DNA from: Capsicum annuum
Taxonomy: Eukaryota > Streptophyta > Magnoliopsida > Solanales > Solanaceae
Direction of reading: 5' to 3'
Assembly (NCBI RefSeq): GCF_002878395.1
Contig: NC_061120.1
Coordinates: 94,820,116 to 94,884,115, forward strand
DNA length: 64,000 nt
In this document: piece after piece, positions 47,428 to 59,295 of the stretch
Layout: each line of letters opens with the position of its first letter
How positions within the stretch are numbered: the stretch's first letter is position 1
The notes under the pieces: model-generated
The model's input: the letters and a program-made list of their open reading frames with translations, nothing else
Told to the model about the DNA's origin: nothing
Databases searched by the model: none
Translations under genes and position numbers: made by a program

Positions 47428-48626
47428 TGACATGACCAAATATCATAGCTAATGATGGTGCATACTATTACCCACCAATAGAAAAGCCAACCCGTAGTCT
47501 GAAACTACTAGTAATGGACTACCAAGAGAGATAGAGGAAAGAAAGTAAAATAAGTGTAATAAAAGGCTTACAAACATAAGATAATCCCAAAACATAGTGG
47601 AATCAGTACAAGAGCTTCTAACATGACAAGGATATAAATAACAGACAAATTAAATATACAGATACAACTATCTCTTAATATAATGAAAAGACTAGTGTAG
47701 TACATAAGAGGGAGGAAAGTAATACTACAAATGCTAGGAGTTCACCCAATGTGTCTAAACCATAGATACTCTGCATGATGCACAAAATAATGGCAATAAC
47801 CTATACTATGATCTCCAGGATGCAGAAGTGTAGTATGAGTACCAAACATATGGTAATCAATAGAAAACTCTCGATTTAGCTCCAAAGATAATGCAGATAC
47901 ATATATTTTATAAATAAAATAGAAACAACGCCCAAATATCTAGCAACCATATAAGAAATCCAATGATATAATAGGGATAAGCTATTCTATTCTTGTCCAA
48001 GAAACTAATATAATAAGGTAAAGAAAGTATTAAGAATGAACTATTATCCTATTCTGACCAAACTTTGGAATTGCAATACTATACGATGTATCACCGGTCA
48101 ATATATTAATAAATGGAGAAATAAGGATATCTAATAGTATCTAAGGCCAACAAAAGAATATATAATCTGAAGAAATAATGGAACAAAGGGATATATGGTA
48201 AAACCTTAGCTACATATAGCTAGATATACATTTATATATATACATAAACAAGGTCAACTCAAAGTACAGCCGAAATCATTAGACTAGCATTTTAAGACTT
48301 CATAATCATAGTAGGAACTAGTGTTAGTATACTTAAGGTTTCTAGTCCATATGCTAATCATGAGTTAATCATTCATAATAATGAATTCTTAAGATAGAAG
48401 AGCCAGAATCATACCTCAAATCTCAATATCAAATTATTAACCAATCTATCAAACAACAGTCATAGAAATGATTATCACAATAATAATAACAATAGCAATG
48501 ACAATGTGAGTAATCAGGTAGTCCAAATAAATAATACCTAACTATCCTTTTACGAACCCCTACTGTCCTAGGCCCAGAAGGTTCAATCAACATACAACAC
48601 ATCATAAGACACACTCATCACCCATA
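47428..48626 (-). repeat. G-family LTR 3, left part
   Basis: LTR end portion aligning with 34200-35400 and 59296-60500 (CAGTAGAAGTGTAGTATGAGT-type block, (TA)n tract, AGGTTCAATCAACATACAAC). Cut at 48626 by a plus-strand element; resumes at 53952 with the intervening ~1.4 kb (minisatellite region) missing. Confidence 0.65.
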
Positions 48627-50568
48627 TATAACACCCTAAATTCTTGGACCTTAAAAAATTCTAAAATTTTATCCTCATTATCCAAATTATGACTCCCATT
48701 ACAAGTCGTAGGGAGTCTTGATGAGTCATTAGTCCAAAATCATATCCTAACTAGTGTGTATGGCTAAGTTTTCTATTTCGAGTACAAATGGCTCCCAATG
48801 ATCCATATGGACTCATTATGGGTCATGATGTTTCAACTGTAGTCAAACTAGTGTGTTTTCTAAGTGTTGTTGTTATGGTGAAAACTAAGAGCCTACCAGT
48901 CATTGGGTTCCCTAATAATTCATATGATGTAATTCATAGGGTCAATAGAATGTGTTCCTAATAACACTGTCTTGGCTATGAGTTCTGGTGATGAGTCATA
49001 ATGTGTCATTACGACTCACAGTGTTACTCGTAGTTACTGGCAACAATTTTCCAACCTTTAAGTTAAGGGCACTTAGATATTTCTTTATTTTCCCTACTTA
49101 ATAACTACGACCATAAAGCACTTTAAGGGGTTATTTCTTATTTATAAATAAATCAAATCTCTTATCTCTAAATCCTCTCAAGCAAGATACTTAAGGTTTC
49201 CAAGAAGTTAGTCATCTAAGGGCTCAAGGATTGACCTCTCTCTATAAAACTTGGTGTTTTTGGCATGTTTCGCTTCCTTAATCCTTAAATTATGAAAGTC
49301 ATATATTTGAATGGCTTTAATTAGATGATTTTAAATACTGGCTTTTAACATGCATTGAGGGTTTTTGAATGATTATTGTTTATGTAATGTTTGATATGTA
49401 CATATGTATTATTTATGTTTTAAATGGTGGTTTTGAAAATAATTGAGGCATGGGTATGGCGAATAAAATAGGGGATTTTGATTTCCAAAAAATTTGTGAA
49501 TGTTGACAATGGAATTTCTAATAACCCAAACCAATTTATGGAAATAGTTTTGAGTATGAGTAAAGTTCGATTGAACTATTTGCAAAATAATCACATGATA
49601 TAAAGATGTTATTGAAACATGATGGTTTGATTTAATAAATAGAGGGAGTCGGTGTTCCCCCACCATGTATTACTGAACAAAGTAAGTTGTTCTCTCGAGT
49701 TAATGGTACTGAATTGGCATGTAACTTGCAAGTATAGTTGGTATGACAATACCAACATGTATGCATAAATATGTATTATGGTTCAATGAATGGGAATGTG
49801 TGATAAATATTTTAATGGAGTTTAAATGAGGTCTGGAAGCTGAGTCATGAAAGTAGAGGGAGTCCCCATGGTGTATATGTATATCCTCTAGTTTATATGG
49901 CTATATGCACTGAGGCCCTTTCAGCTAGAGAAGAGTTGGACCTATATAGATTTCCCTTTTACAAGTATATTACTTATGTATGTATATGTTGATGTTCACA
50001 TGGTTTTGAAATAGATCTTTACTTGACATTATTTTATCCCTTCTCCTTGAGTTACATAGTATTGCTCAAAGCACTAACCAGCTTCAAATATTATATCCCC
50101 ACACGATGCAGGCATTAGAGATACTTCTACTTTTCTTATGCAGTAAATAGGTTGATCATCTTAGTTCGTGGTCGTGTGGTTAAGTGGTGAGCTTTTATTC
50201 TCCAAGAGACTCTAATATTTCATCAGTTTCCATTTTATAGATTAGAATTGAGAGCTCATATTATCATTAACATTGTCAAGGTTGGGGGCACATCCTCATA
50301 TTTTATTGATCTTGATTTTGTTAGAAGGCTTTGTGGATTACTGTTGACTTAGGTGGTGTTGATAGGTTGTTTTTGGTCAATTACCAGCTATTGGTCATAT
50401 ACATATCTTAAACCCTTTGAGCTTATCTTATGTTTTGTTGTTATATGTTTGAAATTTATCCGATATTTAGGGTATGGTGTTCTGTTTGTCTTCTAGAAGG
50501 GGGTGATCTCCAATCCTTGTTGGACTTGAGATACCCATCATGGACAAGTCCCAGTTTGGGTCATGACA
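48627..50568 (+). repeat. 5' LTR of a plus-strand Del/Tekay-like element (H1)
   Basis: Begins TATAACACCC (from TGTAACACCC) and ends GTTTGGGTCATGACA, directly followed by a tRNA-Met primer site. A TATA box lies at 49143-49150, with repeated GAGTCAT / ACAAGTCGTAGG motifs upstream (48690-49020). The U5 side contains GTGGTGAGC near 50186. It differs in sequence from the LTR at 51694, so the two are not a pair. Confidence 0.7.
49143..49150 (+). promoter_or_regulatory. TATA box of LTR H1
   Basis: TATAAATA in TCTTATTTATAAATAAATC, about 120 bp after the last GACTCAC/GAGTCAT motif. Confidence 0.45.
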
Positions 50569-50571
50569 AAC

Positions 50572-50591
50572 TTGGTATTAGAGTCTGGTTT
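50572..50591 (+). other. Primer-binding site, tRNA-Met type (H1)
   Basis: TTGGTATTAGAGTCTGGTTT, three bases after the LTR end; 16 of 19 matches to the tRNA-Met complement. Confidence 0.75.
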
Positions 50592-50775
50592 GGTGTCATT
50601 GGGTTTCTACAAAGTCATATCGAGTAGAGTATCTTTTATGGGTGTATAGAACACGACACTTATAAGGGAGAGACTACTAGGGATTTAGGAATGTTTCTAT
50701 TTCTTATTGTTCTATGTTGATATATGGAGTCTAAGATCTTGAAATCTTCACTAATTCACATATTTTTTCATTTTA

Positions 50776-50915
50776 GATGATGCCTCCTAGAAGATCTGAC
50801 GCTCATGGAAGCTCTTTTACCCCATTTGAGGACAAAAACAATGGAACTATTGTGGAGTTCCACCATTTTCCCCAACTCTCCTCAAACACCTCAAACGAAT
50901 GTGTCTAATATTGAG
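50776..50915 (+). pseudogene. gag N-terminus of element H1
   Basis: Reads MPPRRSDAHGSSFTPFEDKN, the MPPRR start typical of Del/Tekay gag, after a leader containing GACACTTATAAGGGAGAG. Frame is lost within about 45 codons. Shreds may continue to about 51250 (RRYLELLCKLRI-like) but cannot be assigned. Confidence 0.6.
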
Positions 50916-51630
50916 TCTACACCTCAAATACAGGGTGTACTGAATTCATGATTCAAACTAGTGGAAATAAGATGGTAAGAGGAAAGTATAGTTGAGAGAG
51001 TATTTTAAAAGTGTTGCTAACCTTGAAAGTAAGAAGTTGCATTGCCTAAGGTTTGGTAATTCTATCCTAGTTTATGAGTTACATGTTTATTTTTTGTGCA
51101 ATAGAGTAGTGTCAATGTTGTGATTCTGTAGTTGGATGCCAGGTGTAATTTGTGCCTAAATCCGTTGCTCCCTAATACTATTGGAACTTCTTTAGAAAGA
51201 ATGTTGAGAGATAATCTATTCCATCCATGTAAATTGCGAATCTAGTTCAGTCCAAGCATCATGTTTCAGATTCAGCTATTTAGTCATGATGCAGTGCATA
51301 AGAGTTCAGCGCATAATCCCAAATTTTCCCAAGTATTTAAGCTCAGACAGTGTAATACCCTGATCCGATCAAAGTTCAGTTGTCTCATGATTCATACTTG
51401 CATAAGTTATCACTCCTCAATTAAATATGTATGATTATATCATGAACACTCCAAGGATATTCTAAACTCTCATGAATCAACTCCTTGAATCAAGTAAAGT
51501 CAAGTCAACTTAGAATTCAGTATCATGATAGAAGTTTAAATGATTCAGATCAGTTATATCCTTTCTTAGAAGACACATCATGTTTGTGTAATTCCATACC
51601 TTTAAGCTCAAACGTTCCTACCCATCATTA
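50916..51630 (+). other. Internal remnant between H1 gag and H2 polypurine tract
   Basis: Non-coding or unrecognisably decayed. TGTAATACCCTGATCCG at about 51350 resembles an LTR start and may mark another junction. The TCATGATTCAT...AAGTCAAGTCAA region at 51390-51530 looks like the 3' region of Tekay-like elements. Confidence 0.35.
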
Positions 51631-51693
51631 GGGGACGAATGATCCCAAGGGGGAGACATCATTCGGGGACGAATGATCCTAAGTGGGAGAAAA
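51631..51693 (+). promoter_or_regulatory. Duplicated polypurine tract of a Del/Tekay-like element
   Basis: GGGGACGAATGATCCCAAGG at 51631 is repeated 34 bp later at 51665 as GGGGACGAATGATCCTAAGT, followed by GGGAGAAAA and the LTR start TGTAACACCCC. The ACGAATG...AAG.GGGGAGAA signature is the usual polypurine context of this lineage. Confidence 0.7.
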
Positions 51694-53951
51694 TGTAACA
51701 CCCCGCATTTTGGGCTAGAACAAAAATCGTCATTCATTCACGTAGATGTTCCAAAAGCCATAAATCCAATGTACATATATTGTTTCAATCAATTATGTAT
51801 TGTTTGAATTTAGTTGAGCATGAGTCGAGATCATAGAGGTTCCTTAACTCAAGGACTAGTTGAAAGCTTTCCTATCGTTCGAGTTTTAGTAAGCGTCAAA
51901 ACTTGGGTCAACTTCCATTGTCCATAACTCATTGTATATGATGAACTGGGCGGCCTACTATATATCAAATGAAAGTTTTTTGAGTCCTCTTTCCAACTTC
52001 ACCAATTTTTCCAAAATCAAATATCATAATAAAAGGTTATGTCTATTTTACTCCAGCATATCATCTTGGAAACTGAGTAAGAACAATTCTGACAGCTTGT
52101 CACAAATCTGACGACTTGTCAGAATATGTCGTCAGCCTTAGGTAGAAACCTATCAATTTCAGCTCCCAAGTAACAACAAAAGCTAACAGGTTGTCATAGA
52201 TCTGATGGCTTGTCAGTCGAGAATTTCATCAACTGGGAAGGGATTTTGTAGGGATATTTTTGCCTTTTCCTCACTCCAAAAACCTTTCACACGAAAAATT
52301 ACCCCTTAAGTGTTATTAATCAATGATTATTAGTTTTACAACATCAAAAACTTCCTCTTTACTCTGAAACTAAGATCAAATTAGGGTTTTCTCTAAGAAC
52401 AAGAAATTCGAGAAAATCAAGCCTTAAGTTCAATATCTCCAAGAAACAAATCAAGATCCGGGTTTCTTCTATCAAGATCTAGGCTCCGTCTTTCAGATCA
52501 TATAATTTAAGGTATGTGGGGTTTATCCTAAAAACTATATGGGCTTGGAAACACTAGAACATGATTTAAAGATTTTCAAGTATGATTTTAGAAAGGGGTT
52601 TTGAAATACATAATTTTATTATGCATTATGAATGTTTAAATGCAATGTTGATTTGCCCCTTAGGCCTTTCCCCCTAAGTTGATTTACATGTATATGTATA
52701 TGTCTAAAATTTAAGGTTTAAGATTGTTTGAGAGCATAAATTATGAACTGCCTCTCTTATGATAAATTAAAGATTTTGGTTTCGTTGGAATTGAGTTTAA
52801 ATGCATGTCTGTGATTTGGAAGATGATTTCTCAATGTCATAGTATTTGAAACATTAATTTAGAATTATTGAGAGGGTGTCTTGAGATAACTACATTTTTT
52901 GTTAAAGAGAAGAATTGCATGAGATAGAGACTTTCGACATGACCTCCATTGTTTGTTAAATTATTGATAAAGAGAATTGCTTGCATGGTTTTACATGAAT
53001 TTTAAAGCATGAGCTCAAAAAATTTGACTTGCAAGTCAATGGTATGACAATACCATATATGTCTATATGCCATGACAGAGTAAAAGATTTCAGAGTACGT
53101 TTTCAGAGCATGCATATTTAAAGAACTAAAAATGAGCATAAAAAGAGTTAGGTGGTTACCTGAAAAAGGCATGAGTACAAGTAACTCTTAGCCTGAAATT
53201 GTATTTGCCGATACGGGTAGATTATTATTGCACACTGGCAACGGCCGTATGGCATAGTAGATTCAGAGACTGCGGCCCTTTCGGCACACTTAGGTTGGGG
53301 ACTTGGCTGCCGAGTTAATGGCAGATCCCATATAGCCTGTTGGATTACAGATTGTAGGGTACACCACCTACGCAGAAGTAATACAAAGAGTGTCACAGAT
53401 TTCAGATGTTTTCACAGAGTCTTTCAAAATGCCCATGTGATTTCTTACTATAGATATGTTTATGAACTACTTTAAATTGCTCTCTTATATGTTGATATAA
53501 ATGATTATTTTGGATTTGCTCTGCATACCAGTACATCTGTATTGACCCCCCTACCATACCTCTTAGTTTCTGAAGCTCAGTCGAGGGGTCCAGATAAGCA
53601 GTAGATAAGTTAGACAGTAGATCAGATTGTGCAGTGGTGAGCCTTCTCTATTCCAGAAGGCAGGCCTGTCCTTTAAGATTATGTCAGCTATTACACTTTT
53701 GGTATACTGGGGGCCTTGTCCCAGTTTTAAGATAGTTGTAATATTTTCATGTAGTAAAGATTTTGCAGACTATTCTAGATGTTGTTAGTGATTTTTTGAT
53801 TTTATTCCTTATTGTTAAACTTAATCCAGAGTATGACCATGTTTCTGTATTAGATCGTACTTTCACATTTTCTTTTATTATATAAATGTTGTGCATAACT
53901 ACCAGATAGAGTAGGACATGCGGGCCTTCATGATTTGGGATGTCCGTCACA
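51694..53951 (+). repeat. 3' LTR of a plus-strand Del/Tekay-like element (H2)
   Basis: Begins TGTAACACCCCGCATTTTGG right after the polypurine tract and ends GATGTCCGTCACA, about 2.26 kb. U3 has GACGACTTGTCA-type repeats (52085-52215) and CGTCAGCCTTAGGTAGAAACC, which resembles GACGTCAGCCTTAGACAG of the LTR at 533-2159. GC-rich AACGGCCGTATGGCATAG near 53240 is typical of the lineage. No credible gene. Confidence 0.75.
52085..52215 (+). promoter_or_regulatory. TGACGACTTGTCA motif cluster in LTR H2
   Basis: CTGACAGCTTGTCAC, CTGACGACTTGTCAG, ATGTCGTCAGCC, TAACAGGTTGTCATAG and CTGATGGCTTGTCAG within 130 bp: imperfect palindromes around RRCTTGTCA. Probable U3 enhancer block, inferred. Confidence 0.45.
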
Positions 53952-55071
53952 GGCAGACCCTAGTTGGTGTATGATACCATAACTTGAAATCCACAATTCG
54001 GAAATGTCAATACAAGTTACCAAGTTATGAAGTAACCTTATTCTAAGGTTTACTAGCCTCATCTATGTCTAACATCCACAACTAAGTCCACAAGAGTTAA
54101 CATAAGCTTAGGCCTAATGGGCCAAGAGATCCCACTTCTAATCCATAATTTTCATAATTTGGCATACTATGACCAGACTAGGCTAAGCTATCTAGTTCAT
54201 CTTCTCGATGTCAAGCAAGTCATATTCAAGCCTAAGATAGTAACTTTGACTAGAAATAAGGGTACTCCAGTCAACTCTACCAAACTTACGGTTCAAAAAC
54301 TATCACACTTGCCCAATAAGGCTAAATATACAAATCATGCTTCAAATGATAAAATCTTATTCCAAGAATAGCATTATATCATATCCATGATACAAATTTA
54401 CCCAAACAAAGGAGAAGGCAATAGGATTCTACGATGGTATTAGGTAATTCAACCTACAGGTCAAATCCCCCAATCTAATCTCCACACTTATCTGAGTGTT
54501 CAATACTAAGTCATTCTATCCAATATCAATATTAACATTCACATTCACACGCAATATATATTATACGTCATCCATGAAGAAGAGTAGACAAAAGCCTACC
54601 TCAAAGCCAAACCGCAAAATCCCATATCATGCACCATACACTCATCTTCACTTTACAATCCTGAAAATTCCATCACACTAACGAAACCATTATCTAATCA
54701 TCAATATGAGTCTAACGATACCCATATTGCACTATTATTCTTTGGGTCCAAAAATGACACCAAAACCCCAAGTGGGTCCCACATACGAAAAATGAGTTTC
54801 TGAGAGCAACCCAATATTCACAAATGAAAAAAGATCATAACCCTCAAAGAATGGGTGAAAACTAATTATACATTGGGCTAAAATCAAGCCTAAGCTAAAT
54901 TGGGGTTTTGGGTCCAAACTGTGAAATTCAAGCATGAATTCAAGCCATTCTTACCTTAATCTTGAAGCTAATCGCGATATAAGATGATGATCAAGCTCCC
55001 AAATCACCCCCCATGACCAATTTTGAGTTCTTACACGGTGCAGGGGAAATGCCACAAAAGTGTCTTGGGCC

Positions 55072-55140
55072 ATTTATATAGCCCCTACAGGTTCTCAGGT
55101 ACCACTATCGCGGTCACACGGGCCGCGATCGCGGTTGCAC
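55072..55140 (-). promoter_or_regulatory. Minus-strand promoter of LTR 3 with CGATCGCGG motifs
   Basis: Minus strand GGGCTATATAAATGG (TATA at 55072-55080), preceded by GTGACCGCGATAGTGG and AACCGCGATCGCGGCC (55100-55140). The same CG-rich motif occurs at 43893-43950 in LTR 2b and in related form in element A LTRs (about 3450-3555). Confidence 0.55.
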
Positions 55141-55281
55141 CATATGATAGCAAACTGACAAAATTAGTTTTTGACCCTCGAAACTCATACGGAATCCAAA
55201 TAACATTATCCAATAGTAAATTTTTAGTGTAGAGCACATTTCATATCCATTGGAATCATTAAAACTTTCATAGGATATCAT

Positions 55282-55622
55282 TTAGGAAAAAAGTGGGGCC
55301 CACACCTTAACTTTCAGCATTTTTCATAAATTCCACTTAATAGCCCGAAATAAGTTCGGGAGCCTTGGGACCTGAACCAAGGCTATCCCTTGCCTAAAAT
55401 CGACATTTCGAGCATAATGACAAAGTTGGATTTTCAATCCGAGGTCGTTTCAACCAAATATGGGTCCCACACCTATTCTTTCCAATTTTGAACTTTTCGA
55501 CCAGTATGTCGGAATAAGCTTGAGTGCATTGGGACCCAAACCAATGAACTACATAGACTAACATCGATATTCTGCATTTGTTGGCACAGTCAGAATTTTC
55601 ATCTGATATCATTTCGCTAAAT
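55282..55622 (-). repeat. ~170-bp tandem repeat, two diverged units
   Basis: Units at about 55282-55451 and 55452-55622, each with GGG(G/T)CCCACACC near one end, a (T/A)TGGGACC(T/C)(G/A)AACCAA middle and a CAT(C/T)(T/C)GA(G/T)(G/A)TC end. A further single unit is in LTR 2b at about 44160-44335. Confidence 0.55.
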
Positions 55623-56030
55623 AATTTTCTTGATGACCATTTGGAACCAGTGAAGACATCTAGATAGGGAATTGATTCTAAAAACTAAGCAAACTCTCGA
55701 TAACCGAACCGTCAGTCCCAGCAAGTCATAAATGACTTGGGGCAGCTATAGAGAAACTCAAACGGTGAAGATAAGCATAAATATGGAAAATGACTTTAAG
55801 GGTCATTATGACATCCAATACTAAAAGGACTTTTGTCCCCAAAAGTCAACAGATAGAATGAATCTCAAAAGCTAGAAAAATTGAGGTACTGGGCTCGCAT
55901 GCTCCAAGCACAACTTCCCAGGTAGCCTCAACAAAGAGAAAACACTTCTAAGGTATTTTTCCATAGGTGTCCCCTTTTCAACCAGCACTTTCATTCTACT
56001 TCTAAAATAACTAACTCAATTTAACCGCTA

Positions 56031-59000
56031 ACTGGCTTCCAACTAAATTAAAATGGCTGATAATCATAGACGGAACCACAACACACTAATACCATCACTA
56101 TGTCTGCATAAATCAAATAAGGCTCATCCAAGACAAAAGCAAACCAAGACATGAGTCATAAAACAAACTCCAAATCAAAATATAACCTTTCTCTACCTTT
56201 TGCACCTGCGATCTACTCCAAGCCAGAAGGAAAATAACTTGAGTCTCATCCACACAGTTTTATCATAGAGAACTCAAAGAACTAAAGATGATCCACTAAA
56301 AGTCCATAAGGAAAACATGAAAATAAGCTCATAAGGCTTTATCTGGGCATACAAATGGAGAAAATAACGAAATTCAATCTATGCCAATGTTGTAACCAAT
56401 CTGGGTAAAAATAAAACTAAAATTTCAAAATCCAAGGTATACTACTCATTACTAAATAACCCACTCCAGGATGTATCCTCTATCAGGAATGAAGCCATAC
56501 TGAGTAAATCATCCACAATTCCCAAAGTAAACTGAAACTCAAGGTAAAAACTGAAGTAACTAATACAGGGCCCACGGGCTATGATCTGAACACTTATTAA
56601 CTATAATCCAACAAAAATATAGAAGATAAAGTATGCAACCACAAAGTAGGCTCAACCATCCTATAAATATAATCTAAACAAGGACAAGTCTAAAACAAAA
56701 GTTGCATACAAGTTCTACAACACCAAGCTGAAAACTCAATATCAACGTTGAATCTCTCGGTCTTAATTATCTCAATCAAAGCTAACAACAAGTAGGAATA
56801 ATGCTCCACATTTATCATACTTCCAACTCGCCATTCTAAGGATTCCAAATACAAAACCAGGCCAACAAGGCTATATCAATGTCAACTATCTAAAATTGAC
56901 TCTAGTATCCAAATTTGACATATCAAAGATAAATCATACCAAGCCACAGTTGGGACATATCCGTAGAGTAAAATATCCATTGGGATAAACACTAACTGAT
57001 AATCACAAGCAACCAACTCTATATCAACTGTAGGTAATGAAATATAGCTGAAAAATAAAAATCATGCCAAGGGAAAAATCACTGGCTGAAAATTCATATA
57101 ATTCTACCCCATATCCGCTGGAGTGTATGAACTATCCAAATAGTCTCAAAACTTCTCAGTACCTAAAACCACACCAGTGAAGACAAAAACTTTTGCAACT
57201 TGGAGAAATACAATTTAAGCTAGAAACTAACCAATACAGTACCCCATCTAGGAAAAGAAATAGCCAGAAACACAAATCATCGAAGAAAATCACTCCACCA
57301 AGCCTCACTAATACAAACAAAGCTGAAATGGGGATTTCCTAAATCCACCTAAGACCCAGATCATCAAAGAATAAATACCTGTCTCAAAGCCCAGGTCAAA
57401 GTTGAGACAACCACCAGAGAACCAAAAACTCAAGCGAAAGAGTTTCTAATTTGCCAACTTTAGAAGCAATCATAGGAAAGGCCACCTGTCTCTAACTTTC
57501 CAACTCCACTAGACAAAACCATATAACAATAACAAAGGAGCATCCAATCTCCATAGTAACAACAAGGAAATCCATCACAAGAGAATGAACCCAACTTACC
57601 TATGAGATAAATCCATGATATCTCAACATCAATATTAAAGTGCTATCGGACAAAGAAATAACTATAAATGAAGCACAAATCTTAAACTAGTCGATCTCAC
57701 AAATAGGTTATATCGGAAGGGATAGCCAAAATAAAATCCTTCAATAACCAGTGGGAAAGTCTAAGGATCTCTTACTCAAAAATAGGCAACATAACTAAAT
57801 TGTCGACTCAAAATTGACAAAAGCCATGGAAGGTTATCTTACTTTCGATATCATAATACATTCTCAGAATCAATCTAATACAGCTAACCAAGAGAGACCA
57901 CAGCTAACCTCACAGGGTTAGGGGAAAGAAATTATAAAATCAGGCTATATCTACACAAGACACCAAATAATATCACATGAAAATAAAATTCTAACTAGAC
58001 TAGACTAGTCTATACAACTACCTAAATTCATCATGTAACAACATCAAGTAATAACATCTAGTAATATCAATAACCTCACACAGTGGTAGCAAAAGCAATA
58101 GGAATATCAATATCAACATATTGAATAGGTGGTACTAAAATAAATATCATTATCATGTACCACTCAATGGCCACAATAGGGCTAATGTACCAAAATAAAT
58201 GGGACTCAAACCCAAAACCATATGCATAGGGGAAAAACATCAATATAGATCTACTTTATCCACTACTAAAAGAAATAAACCATAGAGTAGTAACATAATT
58301 ATGAACTCAACAATAAGGCACATAATGACTAATATACATTCATCAAGGTATATAATTATCAATGGGTATGAAAACCCTATACACATAATAAGAGATAAAT
58401 GTGAGAAGTAAAAAAACACCAATCTTGGCAACATTCAGTCATATTAATAATGGGCACAGGGAAAATAAATCTGATGGGTCTAAATTGGATCGACTGACTG
58501 AATCATCAACTGAGGCACCAAATGTATTATCTATAACTCAAGATGCCACAATATAACGAGCTGATCTAAATGAGCTGAATAACTAGAATTTATGTTAGGG
58601 ATACTCCCTAGACTAGCAGTCGATTTCTCTATACTCGTAGTATTTCTTGAATTATCATTACTAAGACAACACAAACTGAGCCCAAATGGATGGCCAATTG
58701 ATACTGAGAGAAATCCATAAATTTATGTCTAAACTCCTATATCACAACCTATTTTAAGAACTCTAGGCTGGAAGGAAATACATGCTAACTCTAGATGATC
58801 ACTTATCTCTTACCAAGGGCATTCTCTAAATCTGTGTCTCATCATAACACAAACAAACCAAGAATCTAGAATACTTTGAGATACTACCCCTCATAATATA
58901 GATTGGTTACCCTGTCCATAAGAACCATACCACACTCCATAAGTCTGATGGGAACTCAGCTTTAATCCTTTTAAGCTGCCGCTGAAGATCTTTGATATCT

Positions 59001-59273
59001 ATCTCTAACCCTTTAGTCTGATGCTATGCTAAAATTCTAGAAATACGTATTGGAGTCTTATCCAGATCTGATGATAACATCACATCATTCTTTGGGGATA
59101 GTACATAGTCAAAGAATATGTTCAAGGTTCATTAGAATGTGAACACACGATAAGGAGTCATAAAGTCAATTTCCTAAAATGCCACTGTAACCTCCTGAAG
59201 ATAGGTTACGAACGTCTCCGCACTGATCCACAAGACTCTACTAACACTTAGATAGTGTACTAATGGACTGATG
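56031..59273 (-). mobile_element. G-family internal region 3 (no pol)
   Basis: About 3.24 kb, aligning with internal regions 1 and 2 (CCAGAAGGAAAATAACTTGAG at 56224, GTCTCTAACTTTCCAACTCC at 57490 against CTCTAACTCTCTATCC near 31350). The gag trace is weaker: only EIDIKDLQRQLKRIKAEF at about 58950-59005 (minus) is clear, so the FI.GL part seems deleted. The leader motif CTGATCCACAAGACTCTA is at 59223-59241. No pol motif found. Confidence 0.55.
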
Positions 59274-59294
59274 AAACCTAGGCTCTGATACTAA
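59274..59294 (-). other. Primer-binding site, tRNA-Met type (G unit 3)
   Basis: Minus strand TTAGTATCAGAGCCTAGGTTT: GTATCAGAGCC is exact. It follows the LTR end GGGTAGTGACCA at 59296. Confidence 0.7.
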
Positions 59295-59295
59295 T

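Larger units (their letters stand above)
53952..56030 (-). repeat. G-family LTR 3, right part
   Basis: Aligns with 36890-37370, then 38870-39477 and 43894-44645 of LTR 2b. It holds a minus-strand promoter (TATA at 55072-55080) with CGATCGCGG motifs upstream and about two units of a ~170-bp repeat at 55282-55622. It serves as the 5' LTR of unit 2 and the 3' LTR of unit 3 as now arranged. The right edge is approximate. Confidence 0.55.

Noticed and set aside
48627..53951. One complete Del/Tekay element with paired LTRs
   Set aside because: LTR starts and U3 motifs differ, internal length is only ~1.1 kb, and flanking pentamers do not match.
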